This document shows positions 1 to 11,085 of a stretch of 64,000 bases of DNA, piece by piece. This DNA is from Panaeolus papilionaceus (Eukaryota > Basidiomycota > Agaricomycetes > Agaricales), in NCBI GenBank assembly GCA_015501605.1, contig JADNRZ010000038.1:214577-278576 (forward strand), written 5' to 3'. The first letter of the stretch is position 1, and the number at the start of each line of letters is the position of its first letter. The notes beneath the pieces are model-generated. The model had not been told where the DNA came from. It did no database searches and saw only the letters and a program-made list of their open reading frames with translations. The position numbers and the translations under genes are program-made.

Positions 1-1
1 C

Positions 2-370
2 CGACGAGCGTGCATTGAGTTGGGTCCCAATCCCACGGAACAGAAACTGGAGGAACGGGAAAAGTTGATTAGGGCCTGTTTTGCCCCAGCTCGTTTCAAA
101 ATGCCTGAGGTCGATCCGGAGAATATTGGACTTGCCAGCAACAAGCTCGAAGACAGGCTACCATACATCATAGCCCTCGGCAAAGTGGTCAAATCTTGGA
201 CCCTCAATCCAGATCCTGTGTTACTGCTCTGCGACCATCGGCGGCCAGAGTTGCACCTCGATGAACCTCGTCGTCATGGATTGGAGAGGGTCGTCACACA
301 GCTGTATTGCCAAACATTTTGGAATTACTTTGGAAGGGCGGCTCAGATTCCACACCGTCTTCATCAATGA
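2..370 (+). CDS. 3' end of an unrecognised gene entering from outside the window
   Basis: A reading frame is open from the second base of the window and ends at a stop at 368-370, so these roughly 120 residues are probably the C-terminal part of a gene that begins upstream. It is hydrophilic at first, with a Glu/Lys-rich stretch, and has an aromatic-rich tail (QLYCQTFWNYFG). I see no known motif. A second frame (261-458) overlaps the end, so a last intron near 250-420 could change the C-terminus. It runs convergently with the minus-strand gene ending at 452, with only about 80 bases between them. Function unknown. It could also be a remnant of a mobile element. Confidence 0.3.
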   Translation, partial: RRACIELGPNPTEQKLEEREKLIRACFAPARFKMPEVDPENIGLASNKLEDRLPYIIALGKVVKSWTLNPDPVLLLCDHRRPELHLDEPRRHGLERVVTQLYCQTFWNYFGRAAQIPHRLHQ

Positions 371-451
371 GGCCATGGAGCATTGGTTTTCTTGGACACT
401 TTTTTTATTTATCTATTTCAGGCAAGCAGCTTCTTACAGGTATGAAAACTA

Positions 452-1669
452 TTACTGATTGAAGGTGCAGGTAATATTTAGGCGGGTGCTGGGGTATGGC
501 CTGGCCCGGATGAAGAGGCTTGATTTCTTGGACAATTGTGAGTATGTTTTGCAAACATCGGGCCAAAAAAGAGATACTAACCTTCACTTCCTTCAGATAA
601 GTCGTGGTGGTTGTATTACCGAATTTACGCTTCTCGACGCGGTCGGTCACCGTGTAGTCCGTCTTTTGGACAACAGAGTCCTCTTCGGGCACAGGTACTT
701 CAGCAACTGGGATGATCGGAGCATCGGCAGGCTCTTCTTCCATGACAGCGTTTGCCTCTGCGAGGGCTTGGTGATACCACGCGATGTCATTATCGGCTGC
801 AAGAATTGGATTGGGAGGGGGATTGTTGTAGGGTGGAGGTGCTACGTTGTAGTTGGCGGGGTTGAAAATGTCATTGACGACAGCGGGGGCGGCAATGACG
901 GGAGCAGGAGCGGCAAAGATTGGAGCACGAGCATGAGTTGTGACGATGGGAGCAGGATTAGTGACGATGGGAGCAGGAGTAGCGACGATGGGAGTAGGAG
1001 CAGCTATGACGGGAGCGGGGACGGCTTCGACTACGGGAGCAGGTGCAACTATGGGGGCGGGTTGAATAGCTGCACCATCGGGAAGCGTAGCACCCTCCTT
1101 CTTGATGGGAGGCTGAGCAGAAACCCGTCGACCAACAGATGCGCTCTGTGAAGAAGAGGTGGCACCTTTACGGGATCTGCGACCAGCATTGCCATGGGCT
1201 CCTGAAGAGGGAGGACCTGATACGGGTGGATTGGCGGGTTGTTGGCGAGCTGAGGAACAGTAAGTCATTTTTGCCATTCCACTGAATGTTTTTAGCTTAC
1301 CTTGTAGGCGAACAGATCTTCTTTGTGGGCCACTGGATGGCTCCTTTTGACCTAGCAATGAAGTACGTCGTTAGTCACATTCCTCAGGACGAAAATTACT
1401 GATTTACCTGCAGAACCAGTAGGGCTATGGGCCGAGCTACCAACAGTTGCGGCGGTTGCGATGTCATGCTCGTCGTCGCCTCTTGCGAGGCGGACACTGA
1501 TCATGCAGCGGCTGGGGAGGTTGGGGTGGACCTGGCCGGTCTCATTCCAATGGGAGAGCTGGTTGGGGCAAGTACATGCAACATCGTCGCCACTGTTGGA
1601 GGCAGTGTCGACGTTGTCAGCAGAATACTGAGAAGAAGGAATTCCATAGACTTGAGAGTCGGTAGACAT
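452..1669 (-). CDS. hypothetical Pro/Ala/Val-rich protein, four exons
   Basis: Exons on the minus strand are 1669-1408, 1351-1301, 1249-582 and 526-452. The three introns are 50-56 bases, all GT-AG, and phases agree across every junction, giving 351 residues. I chose the ATG at 1669 over one seven codons earlier because it sits closer to the conserved-looking MSTDSQVYG start; either is possible. The middle of the protein is a low-complexity run of Ala-Pro-Val-Ile units (repeats of the form APxPVIAAP and PAPIVT), preceded by a basic Ser-rich part with GNAGRRSRKG. This composition suggests a disordered linker or nuclear protein. No enzymatic domain is visible. It is divergently arranged with the gene at 2217, with about 550 bases between the start codons. 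Function not recognised. Confidence 0.55.
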
Positions 1670-2216
1670 GGTGTGTTGAGTTCTTTCCACCTCTCTAACG
1701 GACTATTTAAGCTGATTAGGACTTGCCTTTTCCAGTTGCAAAATACATGTTACATACGAACGACAGGGTTTACTTTATTGAAAACAGTCTGTGCCTCTCC
1801 GCTTCATTTTCGGTATGGTTGGGCATTGAAATTATTCAGGTTCTTGCAGGGCCATGTGCAAGGGTAGATCACCACGGAGGAAAACTCAACCCCACATATC
1901 CTGAAGACAGTGTCATCACCGGGGCTTCGACATGAGTCTCGCATGTTCTGATTGGGTATGTGCTTCAGTTTTGAGGTCTGCCCATAACGACCATGTCTAA
2001 TTTTTTAATTAAGGGGAGTTTTGCATGCTCCGGAGACACGTAAAACGCAACCCAGTATCCTGTATTTCAATATATCGACGCGTCGAGGCCAGGCAACCTC
2101 ACCAATTCATTATTCTTGCTAAGTTGAACACAAACAGTCATTCTCAAAGGTTGTTTTTCATATATATACTGAACAGTCAACTAACGCATCCCACAGATCC
2201 AATTTCGCTCAATACC

Positions 2217-4256
2217 ATGCCCACAGCCCCAAACCCGGCACTGTTCGGTCATCGACCTGTCTTACAACCCACCAACACCAACACCACTCCCGTCAATACA
2301 AGCCCTGCGATTCTCCCGAGTAAAGCCGGTCCTCGTCACATTGCTCAGCCTACCAGCAGTGCTAATTCCCTCACCATCCACGCCCTTGCTGCGCGACCCA
2401 CCGCGCGACCCACTGCATTACCTGTCCCGTTAACCACCCAGTCTGCCTTACCAGCTATTGCACAACCTACCCCCGCAGCAGTTCCTGCTTCCCTGACGTT
2501 CCATCCTGTGGTCCAACCGACTGTTGCATACACCCCGCATCCTGGTCCCCTTGCAGCAGTTTCTGCTTTTGTTGCGACTCCTCCTTGGGGTCATTCTCCT
2601 TTCGTAGATACCCCTCATCCAAACCCTACCCTTACGACAGCTCCTGATCCCTATGCGACTCACTCTCCTGGCCAGTCTCCTTTGCCTGCACCAAATATTC
2701 CTATCGACCCACGCCTCCTTTCTCAAGAGACCCAAGGTAGCATAACCCTTGTCAATAATTCTGGATCCGGTCTTAACAAACTTTATACCCCTCGACAATG
2801 TCCTCGCAGATGATGAAGATCTTATTCCGAGCGCAATGATCCAAGAAGAAGCAAGCATCGAAGACGTTGACGCTGAAGTCATCAGACTTAGGAAGGTCAT
2901 AGCTGATCAAAACGGTACGTCCCAATTAACAGTATGAGTTGCTCAAACTCATTGTGATATATAGAAAGGTATGCATTGGCCATTGCTGCTGGGAAGATTT
3001 CACCGGGGATTGGGTTCCACGACGCCCCGAATGACTCTATCCCCAAACCGCCCCAGCTTTACAAGAAATCCCTACTCACGGCTATGGGTTTTACCGAAGC
3101 AGACAAGGGGATTTATAATTGTATGCGAGTGAGTAAGGCTTGATTTTTCTTTCTCTCTTGCTAACGTAGACTTCAGAGTGTGGTGAGGGGGTGCATGAGT
3201 TATTGCGCAAGTAATTACCAAAAAAAATGGAGCTTGCAAGATCCATCCTATGTCGAGAAAGTGGTGAACATAGTAAGTCCGTGATTCATTAGCTATCCTA
3301 CTTTATTACTCATGTATTATCATTTACAGGCTCGCACGCGCTGCCCAGAGCTTGCTCGCTACCAGGGTGGTTGGGCAGTAAAGAGTATGATGTGCTCCTC
3401 GGGTAAATATAAGCGCCGTGCCGATGTTTTGAAGAAAAGTGACCCTCTTGGATCCAAAAGGGCAGCCCTTGCGAGCAAGGCGTTTTCCACAAAGATGGCC
3501 AACTTCTTAAAGGAACAGGGGTTAATGTTAGTAGCGGGACAAACGTCTGCATTGCCAGGGGCTGCATCGCCTGGTGAGCCCCATTATCAGGCCGAAGGTA
3601 ATGATGGCAATGGCGCAGGTATTCCTCTAGCTGCCGACGACCCGGATGACCACTCCCAGGCTCTTGACGCAGCAGAACCATTAGCTACGGGTCACCAAGA
3701 CGAAGGCGGCTACACCTCTGATAACTACGCTTCCTTTGACCTCCATTTTCCCACTCCGGACGACATCAACCCCCTTCCGGATATTCAACCTGACACACTT
3801 CTCATCCCCTCAACTCATCCTCTACCGCCAGTCGAATCTGCTTTCGCCGTCAACGAAACCCCTGTTAGCATGCCAAATATTGAACCGGCTCTCGATAACC
3901 CCAGTCAAGTTGAGGCTATAGGGCTTCCTGCAACTGCGACTATCAGCAACGTACAACCTTTGGCCAGCATGGAAGAAAGCAACCTAAATGGAGCAAGGGT
4001 ACTGAGGCGCAGGCCAGCAAGCAATACACCAGCCCCGGCGGCCAAAAGGGCAAAGATCACCTCAGGAGTAGGCAGTACAAAGGCCAAGGCGGCATTGATA
4101 CAGGACTCCGAAGATGGGAGGGAGGGGGAGGGGGAGGGTGATGTGAGTGGAAAGGGGAAGGGGAAGGGGAAGGGGAGGGGGAGGGGGAGGGGGAGGGGAG
4201 GGGCAGGAAGGGGGGGGAAGAAGAAGGTGACGGCGGAGGAAACATCCACCACCTAG
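2217..4256 (+). CDS. hypothetical 603-residue protein with Pro/Thr-rich N-terminus and Gly-Lys/Gly-Arg tail
   Basis: Exons are 2217-2736, 2810-2914, 2965-3128, 3177-3272 and 3330-4256; all introns are GT-AG and the total (1,812 nt) stays in frame. Residues 1-170 are Pro/Ala/Thr-rich and probably disordered. The middle (about 175-320) is compact: an acidic helix (IQEEASIEDVDAEVIRLRK) and then a segment with scattered cysteines and aromatic residues (FHDAPND, SVVRGCMSYC, RYQGGW). This may be the only folded part. The C-terminus is acidic and then strongly basic, ending in alternating Gly-Lys and Gly-Arg units, which fits nucleic-acid binding. No family is recognised; similar proteins seem typical of lineage-specific mushroom genes. 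It shares an intergenic region with the divergent gene at 1669. Confidence 0.6.
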
Positions 4257-5081
4257 GGTCGTTTGTACCAGATAAATCTATTTTTAGTATGGGGTAGTAT
4301 ATAACCCCAATACGGCAAATATCCTCCTTTGTCATATAAACCTACCAGAGTGCTACGTAAATTACCATCTTGTGAACTTTTATTTTGATGTTATTTTCCT
4401 TAACTAAGAAGCAGGTTTTTTCCTACGAGAGGAAGTAATTTACCTCACCCAAGGTTTCGCAAATTACCTCAAATCAATTCTGAATAGTAGGATTTTTATG
4501 GGTGCGGAAATTCCTTCTGGTCAGAAATTCCTCCCAAAAAAAGGTCGTTTTTTGATAATACGTTAAGGAAATTCCTTAAGCATTCTTGTGAGTGCCCACG
4601 TTATTTCCGAACCCAAAACCGCATCTTCATTGTACGCTTTTTCCTTAACTTGCATGCGTTTATTACTTAAGTTCATTCCAGCTTTAGCTCTATGTCTTAG
4701 TAGCGGTAATACCTCCTCTATTGGAGGAAATAAACTATTTTTTTGCTTAAGGAAAAACCTCAATCTGTGGGCCTGCAGTGAGTGTTGTGTGAGTGTTGTG
4801 CTCCCATTTGTATGACTTGCAACCTCTTCGACGCTATGTACAGTTTCAGAATGACAATATTACTGCTTTGATTATGACATGTCCTCACCCTGTTTTTAAT
4901 GAGGATCTGCAGAAATTCGGTGTGTAGCCAATGAGTATCACATAATTTCCCTCTGATTTAGTAGTGACGAACCTGATGACAGATAATATATTGTTGATTT
5001 CCACAAGGGGAAGGAGATTCCGGAAGGGGAGGTTTGTTGATTCAACAATTCGTTGTCTTCATACTATTACCTGGCTCTTTA
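4257..5081. other. intergenic, possible decayed foldback repeat
   Basis: No convincing gene. AT-rich with many short GGAAATTCCT-like and TTACCTC words. The words near 4413-4426 (AGGTTTTTTCCTAC) and 4747-4759 (TAAGGAAAAACCT) are imperfect inverted copies, which hints at a decayed miniature element of about 350 bp. Confidence 0.3.
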
Positions 5082-5701
5082 ATGATGTGAGTTTTTCTTT
5101 CTCTCTTGCTGGACTGGCGTCGCTCTTACAAGCTAGTAAGCAGGACCTACGAATCTGACTCTGACGGTGATTCACAAGAAGTTTCGTCACCCTTCCAACG
5201 ACAGTATGTTTGACCTTGCAAACTCAAAGTCAAAATATCTCTCATTCTGGTACCAGGAAATGTCCCCAGCCGTACATTGACTATATACCCGGCCCTCAGA
5301 TGTGCCCAGGTGTTTACAACAAGAAGCCTTCGAAGGGTGCGCTGGTCCAAAAGCTCGTGTATGCAATCCCCGTGACGGTGGCCGAAATTGATCTATTTGT
5401 TTGCAAGTATTGGCCTGGCGGGTTTCCTGAAGACTTGCTTCGCACACCAAAAACCCCAATGTTCTTTGAGGACTTCGAAGGCCGCCCTAAGGAAACCAGG
5501 TCTGTGGTCGTCGTCTACGTACCTTTCGCCTTGGGTCCAGTCAAATACTGGGAACCGTTTGCCCTTGTACTTGGGTCCAATGCGACGCCAGAATCGATAG
5601 AGGAGGCCGAAAGTTATACAGAGGCTGTTCAGAAAATCCACGAGTACTTTGAGATGAAAAGAGAACCCGCATGGTATCCCTTTCGATTCGTGGGGAGATG
5701 A
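5082..5701 (+). CDS. small lineage-specific protein, paralogue A of a five-member family
   Basis: Exons are 5082-5086, 5141-5203 and 5257-5701, giving 170 residues. The first coding exon is only five bases long (ATG plus two), as in paralogues C and E. The N-terminus is acidic and variable (SDSDGDS). The conserved core has a DYIPGP motif, CPGVYNKKPSKG, VYAIPVT, an acidic/aromatic segment ending in KYWPG, then EDFEGRPKETRS, a beta-rich stretch (VVVVYVPF), LVLGSNATPESIEEAE and the C-terminal IHEYFEMKREPAWYPF. No cysteine pairs, signal peptide or membrane segment is evident, so a cytosolic or nuclear protein is likely. Function unknown. It is nearly identical to paralogue C (10466-11085), including surrounding non-coding sequence, so the two come from a fairly recent segmental duplication. 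A shorter unspliced start inside exon 3 is the main alternative. Confidence 0.6.
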
Positions 5702-6531
5702 TTGGTGGTAAGTCAAATCTCAATGTTAGCGTTCACATTACATTACATGTGTACATGGGCCATCACTGATTGTTGTCTATTATCCAGTTGTTTTGCCTTG
5801 AACAATTGCCGGCGTCGAGATCAGTTATCTTTCTTTTTCCAACATCGACCCATTCCACCTATTTCCTTCCTTTTTTCTACTTCCAATTCTTCTCTCATCG
5901 CATGTCCTTGCATCCTGGCCCATTGAGACGACTGTCACATGGGGTGTTCCGCCATTTCATGCACCACATTACCAGGTTAAATGTAGCTAGCCTCTACACT
6001 TCTAGTAATAGTTCCACCCTGTTTCCTAGCAGCAATACAACTCCTTAGCTTTGTAGCTATGCAATAAATCTCCCATTATTTTGAGACCGTCAAATGTGAC
6101 TAGTTGACTTGCGAAGCTTCGAAAGACCTGGACAGGATTGTGTCATTGGTTTGTTTCATGTAATTATTACAATCGACTTTCTCACAATGCATACGGTCTT
6201 CATGCATAAATATGGTCCTGTATAAGGTTTTCAGATTTACGGGTCGTTCTGGGTCTACACACTGCCGATAAATTCATTTCACTTTCACGATGATCGGTGT
6301 CACCCGCTATTGTCGCAACATCCAAGTTGATCCAACACTTACAGAAGGAGAATTCAGCCCTGTGGCAATTATTATTCAGGAGGTGGACCCACATATTGTT
6401 CCAAGTGGGTAATGCAGCAATGATACAGGATCAGTCATCGCAATTTGCCGCTAGCCCTTTATCAGCACGATGACTGTTATTGTATAAGTTTCTGCGTTTG
6501 TCATCGTGTTCTGGAACAATGGGTCTAAATA
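5702..6531. other. intergenic, part of a duplicated block
   Basis: No gene seen. The first 350 bases are CT-rich and match the 3' flank of paralogue C (11086-11450). Sequence near 6236-6310 resembles 11845-11915. The non-coding parts of the two-gene unit were therefore duplicated with the genes. Confidence 0.5.
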
Positions 6532-6900
6532 ATGATAATAGAGGCTCAACGTCAACCTTGGCCCCATCGACTGTCCGTCGACCCAGGTTTGTACTATTTT
6601 GTTGTACTTCACACTATCACTCGACTCACCGGGACCTATAGAAAGGGTCGTCAGGCAATCATTAACTACATAGCTAGTCCTTCAAAGTGCCAAGGTATTT
6701 ATAACAGGAAACCTTCCAAGAGGACAATTGTCAGGGGGCTCGGGTACGCAATTCCCCTTGAAGATGAGGATGTCAATCGATTTGTCTTGAAGTTTTGGCC
6801 TGGCTTTATTCCTCCATGTGCGTGGTATGATCCAAAATACTCCATGTTTCTTCGTGACTTCGTTGATCGACCTGAAGAAACAAAGCTAGTCCACGTTTAA
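6532..6900 (+). pseudogene. paralogue B of the small-protein family, C-terminally truncated
   Basis: The segment encodes the family core: INYIASPSKCQGIYNRKPSK, a YAIPLEDEDVNRFVLKFWPG block and FLRDFVDRPEETKLV. It then meets a stop at 6898-6900, exactly where the family continues with a valine-rich strand, the NATPE-like loop and the EYFEM C-terminus. About 60 C-terminal residues are missing. An intron with the same position as in paralogue E is visible (donor after CGACCCAG near 6584, acceptor before AAAGGGTCG near 6641), so the true product starts in an upstream exon. It occupies the second position in the two-gene unit, equivalent to paralogue D. A truncated but expressed protein cannot be excluded. 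Confidence 0.5.
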
Positions 6901-8577
6901 TAGGATTACCAGAGGCAGACGGGATACATTCGCTAAGGTCTTAGGGACTAACCTTATTTCTGGTTTACTTATTCGATTTGAATATATCTGACATTCGTGA
7001 TACGTAGTTGAAAGTACAAATTCTATGAATTCCATTGGCGGGATCATGTCGGAGGACATAAGTAACGGCTCCTGCACTCTCATCGTAGAATTTGTCAATT
7101 GACGGTGATTATTCGGAGGGAGCCATGGCATTTGTGAGAAAGCCGGTGAGGTAAAATCGGCATTGAGTTGGCAAGAAAAGGAAATTTACGTATGTAACGC
7201 GGGGGGGGGGGGGGTTCAAGTGAAACGCCCAGCCTGAATCGGTTATGGGTGTATGTAATTTGAACTCTCACAGTCATTAGATAGCGCGACTTTGCATCTC
7301 ATTGTTCATCATCCTACTATCGCTTCCTCAGGGTATCAATAAGAAAATAGAAGAGATCGATGCAGCGAGACAGTTTGAAAAATTTCATCCGGATATATTT
7401 TTCCATGCTTAGCCTTTCTTCAAAGCAGGTTTCGACTGGTGTTGAACGTCAGGCTCATCGACTTGTATTTTATCTAATATAAAATAATATCCTTTGTATC
7501 AGTAAATGGATTTAAACCGATCCAAAGTCCAAAATCTGGTACTACACCACCAACACTCTGCGACAATGCCACACTGAGTGATACGAGGGGCACTACACTT
7601 CGGCATCACTGCTATCTCAAGTGACGTTTTACTCTGGATATGTCCAAATATCCACATAGACGCGGTTTGTGCGCAGCTCGGCGACCATCTGAGAACAATG
7701 GATCCTTCGGAGTGGGTCGTCATCAAAATAAAAGACGATGGAAGCACCATCTTCACCTGGTGAGCTGGTTCAAGTTCGAGTGGACTGCACCCTAATTCAG
7801 GAGTTTCACTGCCAATTTCTACATTGCCAGGCGAAACAATCCCTTTTTGGGATCCATGATTTATGCGACCACGAGGATAGAAGCGTGTGTTTCAATGCAG
7901 GTGATATGTAGTTAGGACGCAGTTTTTTTTGATGAATGTCATTCCATAGACATGGGTAAATTTGATGTGTTTGAATCCCGCATTACTCAGTCACATCGCA
8001 ACATTTCATCTTAAAAGCTAGGTCTAGGGTTCATGAGCCCCGGAGACGATGAAGAACAATGTCAAATGACCAAACCGTTGTTCTCAATCACCGCCCCCAG
8101 ATTTCCTCGTTTTCTCGGAATCATCGTAGGCATGAAAAGCCAATCGATAAGGGTTGCCGGATAATTCTCATGATTCTAAGCACGTCCCTGATGGGAAGCA
8201 TGTGCGCAGATGTGGATTATCTGCCTATTTCTGGGAAATCTAATGCGCATTTTGCTTGCATACGTTCAGATAGTTAGCTCCTTCTCAATCTGGTCTCTTT
8301 TGACAAGTGGAAACTGCAACATGGGCCAGCTTATGCTACACGATTCGAAGTGCCGGTGACCTTTGATTCCACTTCATTGATTCAAATTTATGACGTAAGT
8401 AAACCACCCTCGTCGCATTCTGCGAAGTTTGTATTTTTACATCTCAGAGAAAAATTGGTTACGTTCAACAAATCATCACTAATACAGACCCCAGAGTCCA
8501 TTGAGACACAAATTTTTCCAAATCAGAGTGATAGGAAAGGCGGCGATAACACATCCTGTATGTACTAATGAAGGGCA
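6901..8577. other. intergenic
   Basis: No gene that I can support; the open frames here are short and lack homology-like features. A frame at 7578-7763 (61 residues) is the best of them and is probably fortuitous. Confidence 0.45.
7201..7214 (+). repeat. poly-G tract
   Basis: Fourteen consecutive G residues. Such tracts mutate fast and are also frequent sites of assembly error. Confidence 0.9.
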
Positions 8578-9924
8578 CTAAATGATGTTAGGGTGAGCGC
8601 GTTCCAACATTGCTACTTCCCTCCTCAAAAGCTCCTGGATGAGATAGAGGCGTTGGTTAGAAGCTGGGGAGCCGAACATCATGAGACGACTCATGGCGTT
8701 GGCTTTGGGCAGCGCATCCCTAAGACACAGAACAATGGGCTCCTCTAGCTTCGGGTCGCAGTGGCGCAAATAGCGGTAGACAAGGATCTTGGGAGGGGGC
8801 GGAGAACGGATAGGTGTGGCGCCTGGGTTTCCTTCGACTCCCGACTCATTTCCAGTAAGCTCCGAGTCAGATACAGCTACCATTCTCTCCACTTCATCCT
8901 CTTCTGAGTCGCTATCCATGAAAGGGTTGCTTGGATTGGGTAAACGTTGATTGTGTTGGTGCTTGTGAGAAACATTGTTCATGTCATCCTGGAATACATT
9001 TAAGATGGTGGAACGAGCCGGTAGCAGTTTCGAAACGTTGACTCGATAGTCGGTGAGATTCCCAGTTGTCCCACAGAATGTTTGATTGAGAAAGCTGTAG
9101 TCCTGTCCGCCCTCTGTGATATTGGTGAAGAGTTTGTGTTCTACCCCGCCTCTAACAGTAATTTTGAAGGTCCACCACTCTCCTGAGGCCAAAATGGTGA
9201 TGATGCGATTGGTTTGTGCCTCCGACTCGAAGATAACGGAAGCTTGTCTATTGGCACAAATGGTCGCTTCTGAAATATGGGCACTGAGGCTCTCGAAGAA
9301 TGATTCTGGTTTGTTGTAGCGGCGGCTGACTGGCTTTTTTAATTCGATGTGAAAAAGGGTAGCATACCCAACAATTTGAGAAGTGTGCCAATTGGGTACC
9401 TGTGCCACGTCTCCATTGCCGTTGAGGTTTAGGTCAAATCCTTGAGGCACTCGTGTACACCAGTCACGTTTGGCCTGAGCATCTGTGGACAGGCGGCTTG
9501 CAGGCTTTTCGGTTTGTCGAAGTCGGCTGAAGTCCTGTATGGGAACGATGGGCACCACTTCAGGTCTGCGCTCCCTTCGCCCAATCCAAACACCAATGAT
9601 ATCAGGTTTGCGCTCTCGATAGAACTTGGTTTTCTTCGAGGCCAAGGATGTGTCCGCTGACAGTGGCTTGAAGCCACGGGGAACAGTTACAGTATATTGC
9701 GATATAACGAGCGTTTGGGGAGAGGTAGAGAGATCATGCAGAAGGTCTTCGCCAACAAGGGGCCAAAACCCATGAGTCCCAGACTCAAGCCGGCGAAAGT
9801 TGATTCGGGTACTATAACCCAGAGCCAGGGCCATTTGGTACATAGAAAGCCTGTCTGTCGTCCGGTAAATCCGAAAGTCTGTGTAAGCTCTAATGCCAAC
9901 TGTGGTGTCCTGGGCCATTTCCAT
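8578..9924 (-). CDS. hypothetical 448-residue protein with a possible PD-(D/E)XK nuclease signature
   Basis: A single uninterrupted frame of 448 codons, unusual here because neighbours are intron-rich. The N-terminal third is mixed alpha/beta. Residues 106-116 read KPDIIGVWIGR and residues 191-197 read FHIELKK; a Pro-Asp followed about 85 residues later by Glu-X-Lys within a hydrophobic strand is the usual layout of PD-(D/E)XK nuclease-like folds. A Ser/Asp/Glu-rich linker follows (about 325-375), including DSDSEEDEVER, and then a helical C-terminus with LRDALPKANAMSRL and LIQELLRREVAML. The alternating TATA run around 10015-10037 lies about 100 bp upstream and could be its TATA element. No family is identified with confidence; the nuclease idea rests on motif spacing only. 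It lies between the two copies of the small-protein gene unit. Confidence 0.6.
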   Translation of the reverse strand: MEMAQDTTVGIRAYTDFRIYRTTDRLSMYQMALALGYSTRINFRRLESGTHGFWPLVGEDLLHDLSTSPQTLVISQYTVTVPRGFKPLSADTSLASKKTKFYRERKPDIIGVWIGRRERRPEVVPIVPIQDFSRLRQTEKPASRLSTDAQAKRDWCTRVPQGFDLNLNGNGDVAQVPNWHTSQIVGYATLFHIELKKPVSRRYNKPESFFESLSAHISEATICANRQASVIFESEAQTNRIITILASGEWWTFKITVRGGVEHKLFTNITEGGQDYSFLNQTFCGTTGNLTDYRVNVSKLLPARSTILNVFQDDMNNVSHKHQHNQRLPNPSNPFMDSDSEEDEVERMVAVSDSELTGNESGVEGNPGATPIRSPPPPKILVYRYLRHCDPKLEEPIVLCLRDALPKANAMSRLMMFGSPASNQRLYLIQELLRREVAMLERAHPNII

Positions 9925-10465
9925 AGTAAGTGGGCAGCGTGAAGACGTAAACGAGCTCTGTAGGGGAAGCGGCAGAGTGGTCAGGGGAAGTGATGTGCGA
10001 GTTTCTCAACCCTGTATATAATATATATATAATATAACACGTCCCTTATCCCCCCTTGAACCCATTGGAAATCTAGCCTGAGATTCAAGAAAAACGAATC
10101 AAACCATTCTCCAACCAACCCATTGTTCAAAGTTCAAACTCAGATGTTCGACTCGGAGCCTTCAAGGAAAGCGAATGATTATAGTTGCATAACAAGGCGG
10201 GCATCATTTATCACGGATTTCGAATATAATTAATTTAATAGAGTATGTCGGATTTCTTGGATTTCTGGTCAGATCATGTAGCTGGTGCACGGCTGCTGAA
10301 TTAGTGAGATCTCTGTCAGTGTCAGTGTCAGTGTAAGATCTTCCAAGAGTCGACCTAAATAAGCAATCCGGTTGAATTAGATACCATCACGTGAGTATAA
10401 ATTGGTTGTTGAATTGCAAATCCGTGTTCGTTCAACAGTTCGTCGTCCTAATCCCTAGCTCTTCA
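9925..10465. other. intergenic with alternating TA run and GTCAGT microsatellite
   Basis: No gene. Contains an alternating TATA run (about 10015-10037), a likely promoter element for the minus-strand gene ending upstream at 9924, and a short (GTCAGT)n run near 10315-10332. Confidence 0.5.
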
Positions 10466-11085
10466 ATGTCGTGAGTCGTTTCTTCTATCTTGCTAGACTG
10501 GTGTCGCTCTTACAAGCTAGTAAGCAGGACCTACGACTCCGACTCCGACTGTGATTCACAGGAACGTACATCGCCATACCAACGACAGTATGTATAACTG
10601 TGCAAGGTCACAGTTGGAATAACTCTCATTCTGGTAATAGGAAATGTCCTCAGCCGCACGTTGACTATATACCCGGCCCCCAGAAGTGTCCAGGTGTTTA
10701 CAACAAAAAGCCCTCGAAGGGTGCGCTGGTCCGAAAGCTCGTGTATGCGATCCCGGTGACACTGGCCGAGATTGATCTATTTATTTGCAAGTACTGGCCT
10801 GGCGGGATTCCTGAAGACTCGTTGCTCACACCAAAAACCCCAATGTTCTTTGAGGACTTCGAAGGCCGCCCTAAGGAAACCAGGTCTGTGGTCGTCGTCT
10901 ACGTACCTTTCGCCTCGGGTCCAGTCAAATACTGGGAACCGTTTGCCCTTGTACTTGGGTTCAACGCGACACCAGAATCCATAGAGGAGGCCGAAAGTTA
11001 TACAGAGGCTGTTCAGAAAATCCACGAGTACTTTGAGATGAAAAGAGAACCCGCATGGTATCCCTTTCGATTCTTGGCGAGATGA
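10466..11085 (+). CDS. small lineage-specific protein, paralogue C
   Basis: Exons are 10466-10470, 10525-10587 and 10641-11085, giving 170 residues with the same exon structure as paralogue A, including a five-base first coding exon (ATGTC) and a 63-base second exon. The acidic N-terminus (YDSDSDCDSQE) is the most variable part. From the DYIPGP motif to the end, only a handful of residues differ from A. The conserved blocks are CPGVYNKKPSKG, VYAIPVTLAEIDLF, KYWPGGIPEDS, FFEDFEGRPKETRS and IHEYFEMKREPAWYPF. Preservation of frame and splice sites in both copies suggests selection or a recent duplication. Function unknown; no signal peptide or membrane span. Confidence 0.6.

Noticed and set aside
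459..1151. 230-codon plus-strand frame rich in Gly, Asp and Ser
   Set aside because: It is the antisense of the Ala/Pro repeat of the spliced minus-strand gene, whose four exons agree in phase.
3905..4335. Minus-strand Pro/Ser-rich frames
   Set aside because: Antisense of the Gly-Lys/Gly-Arg tail of the plus-strand gene ending at 4256.
10315..10332. GTCAGT repeat considered as a CRISPR- or satellite-like array
   Set aside because: Only about three 6-base units; an ordinary microsatellite in a eukaryotic genome.
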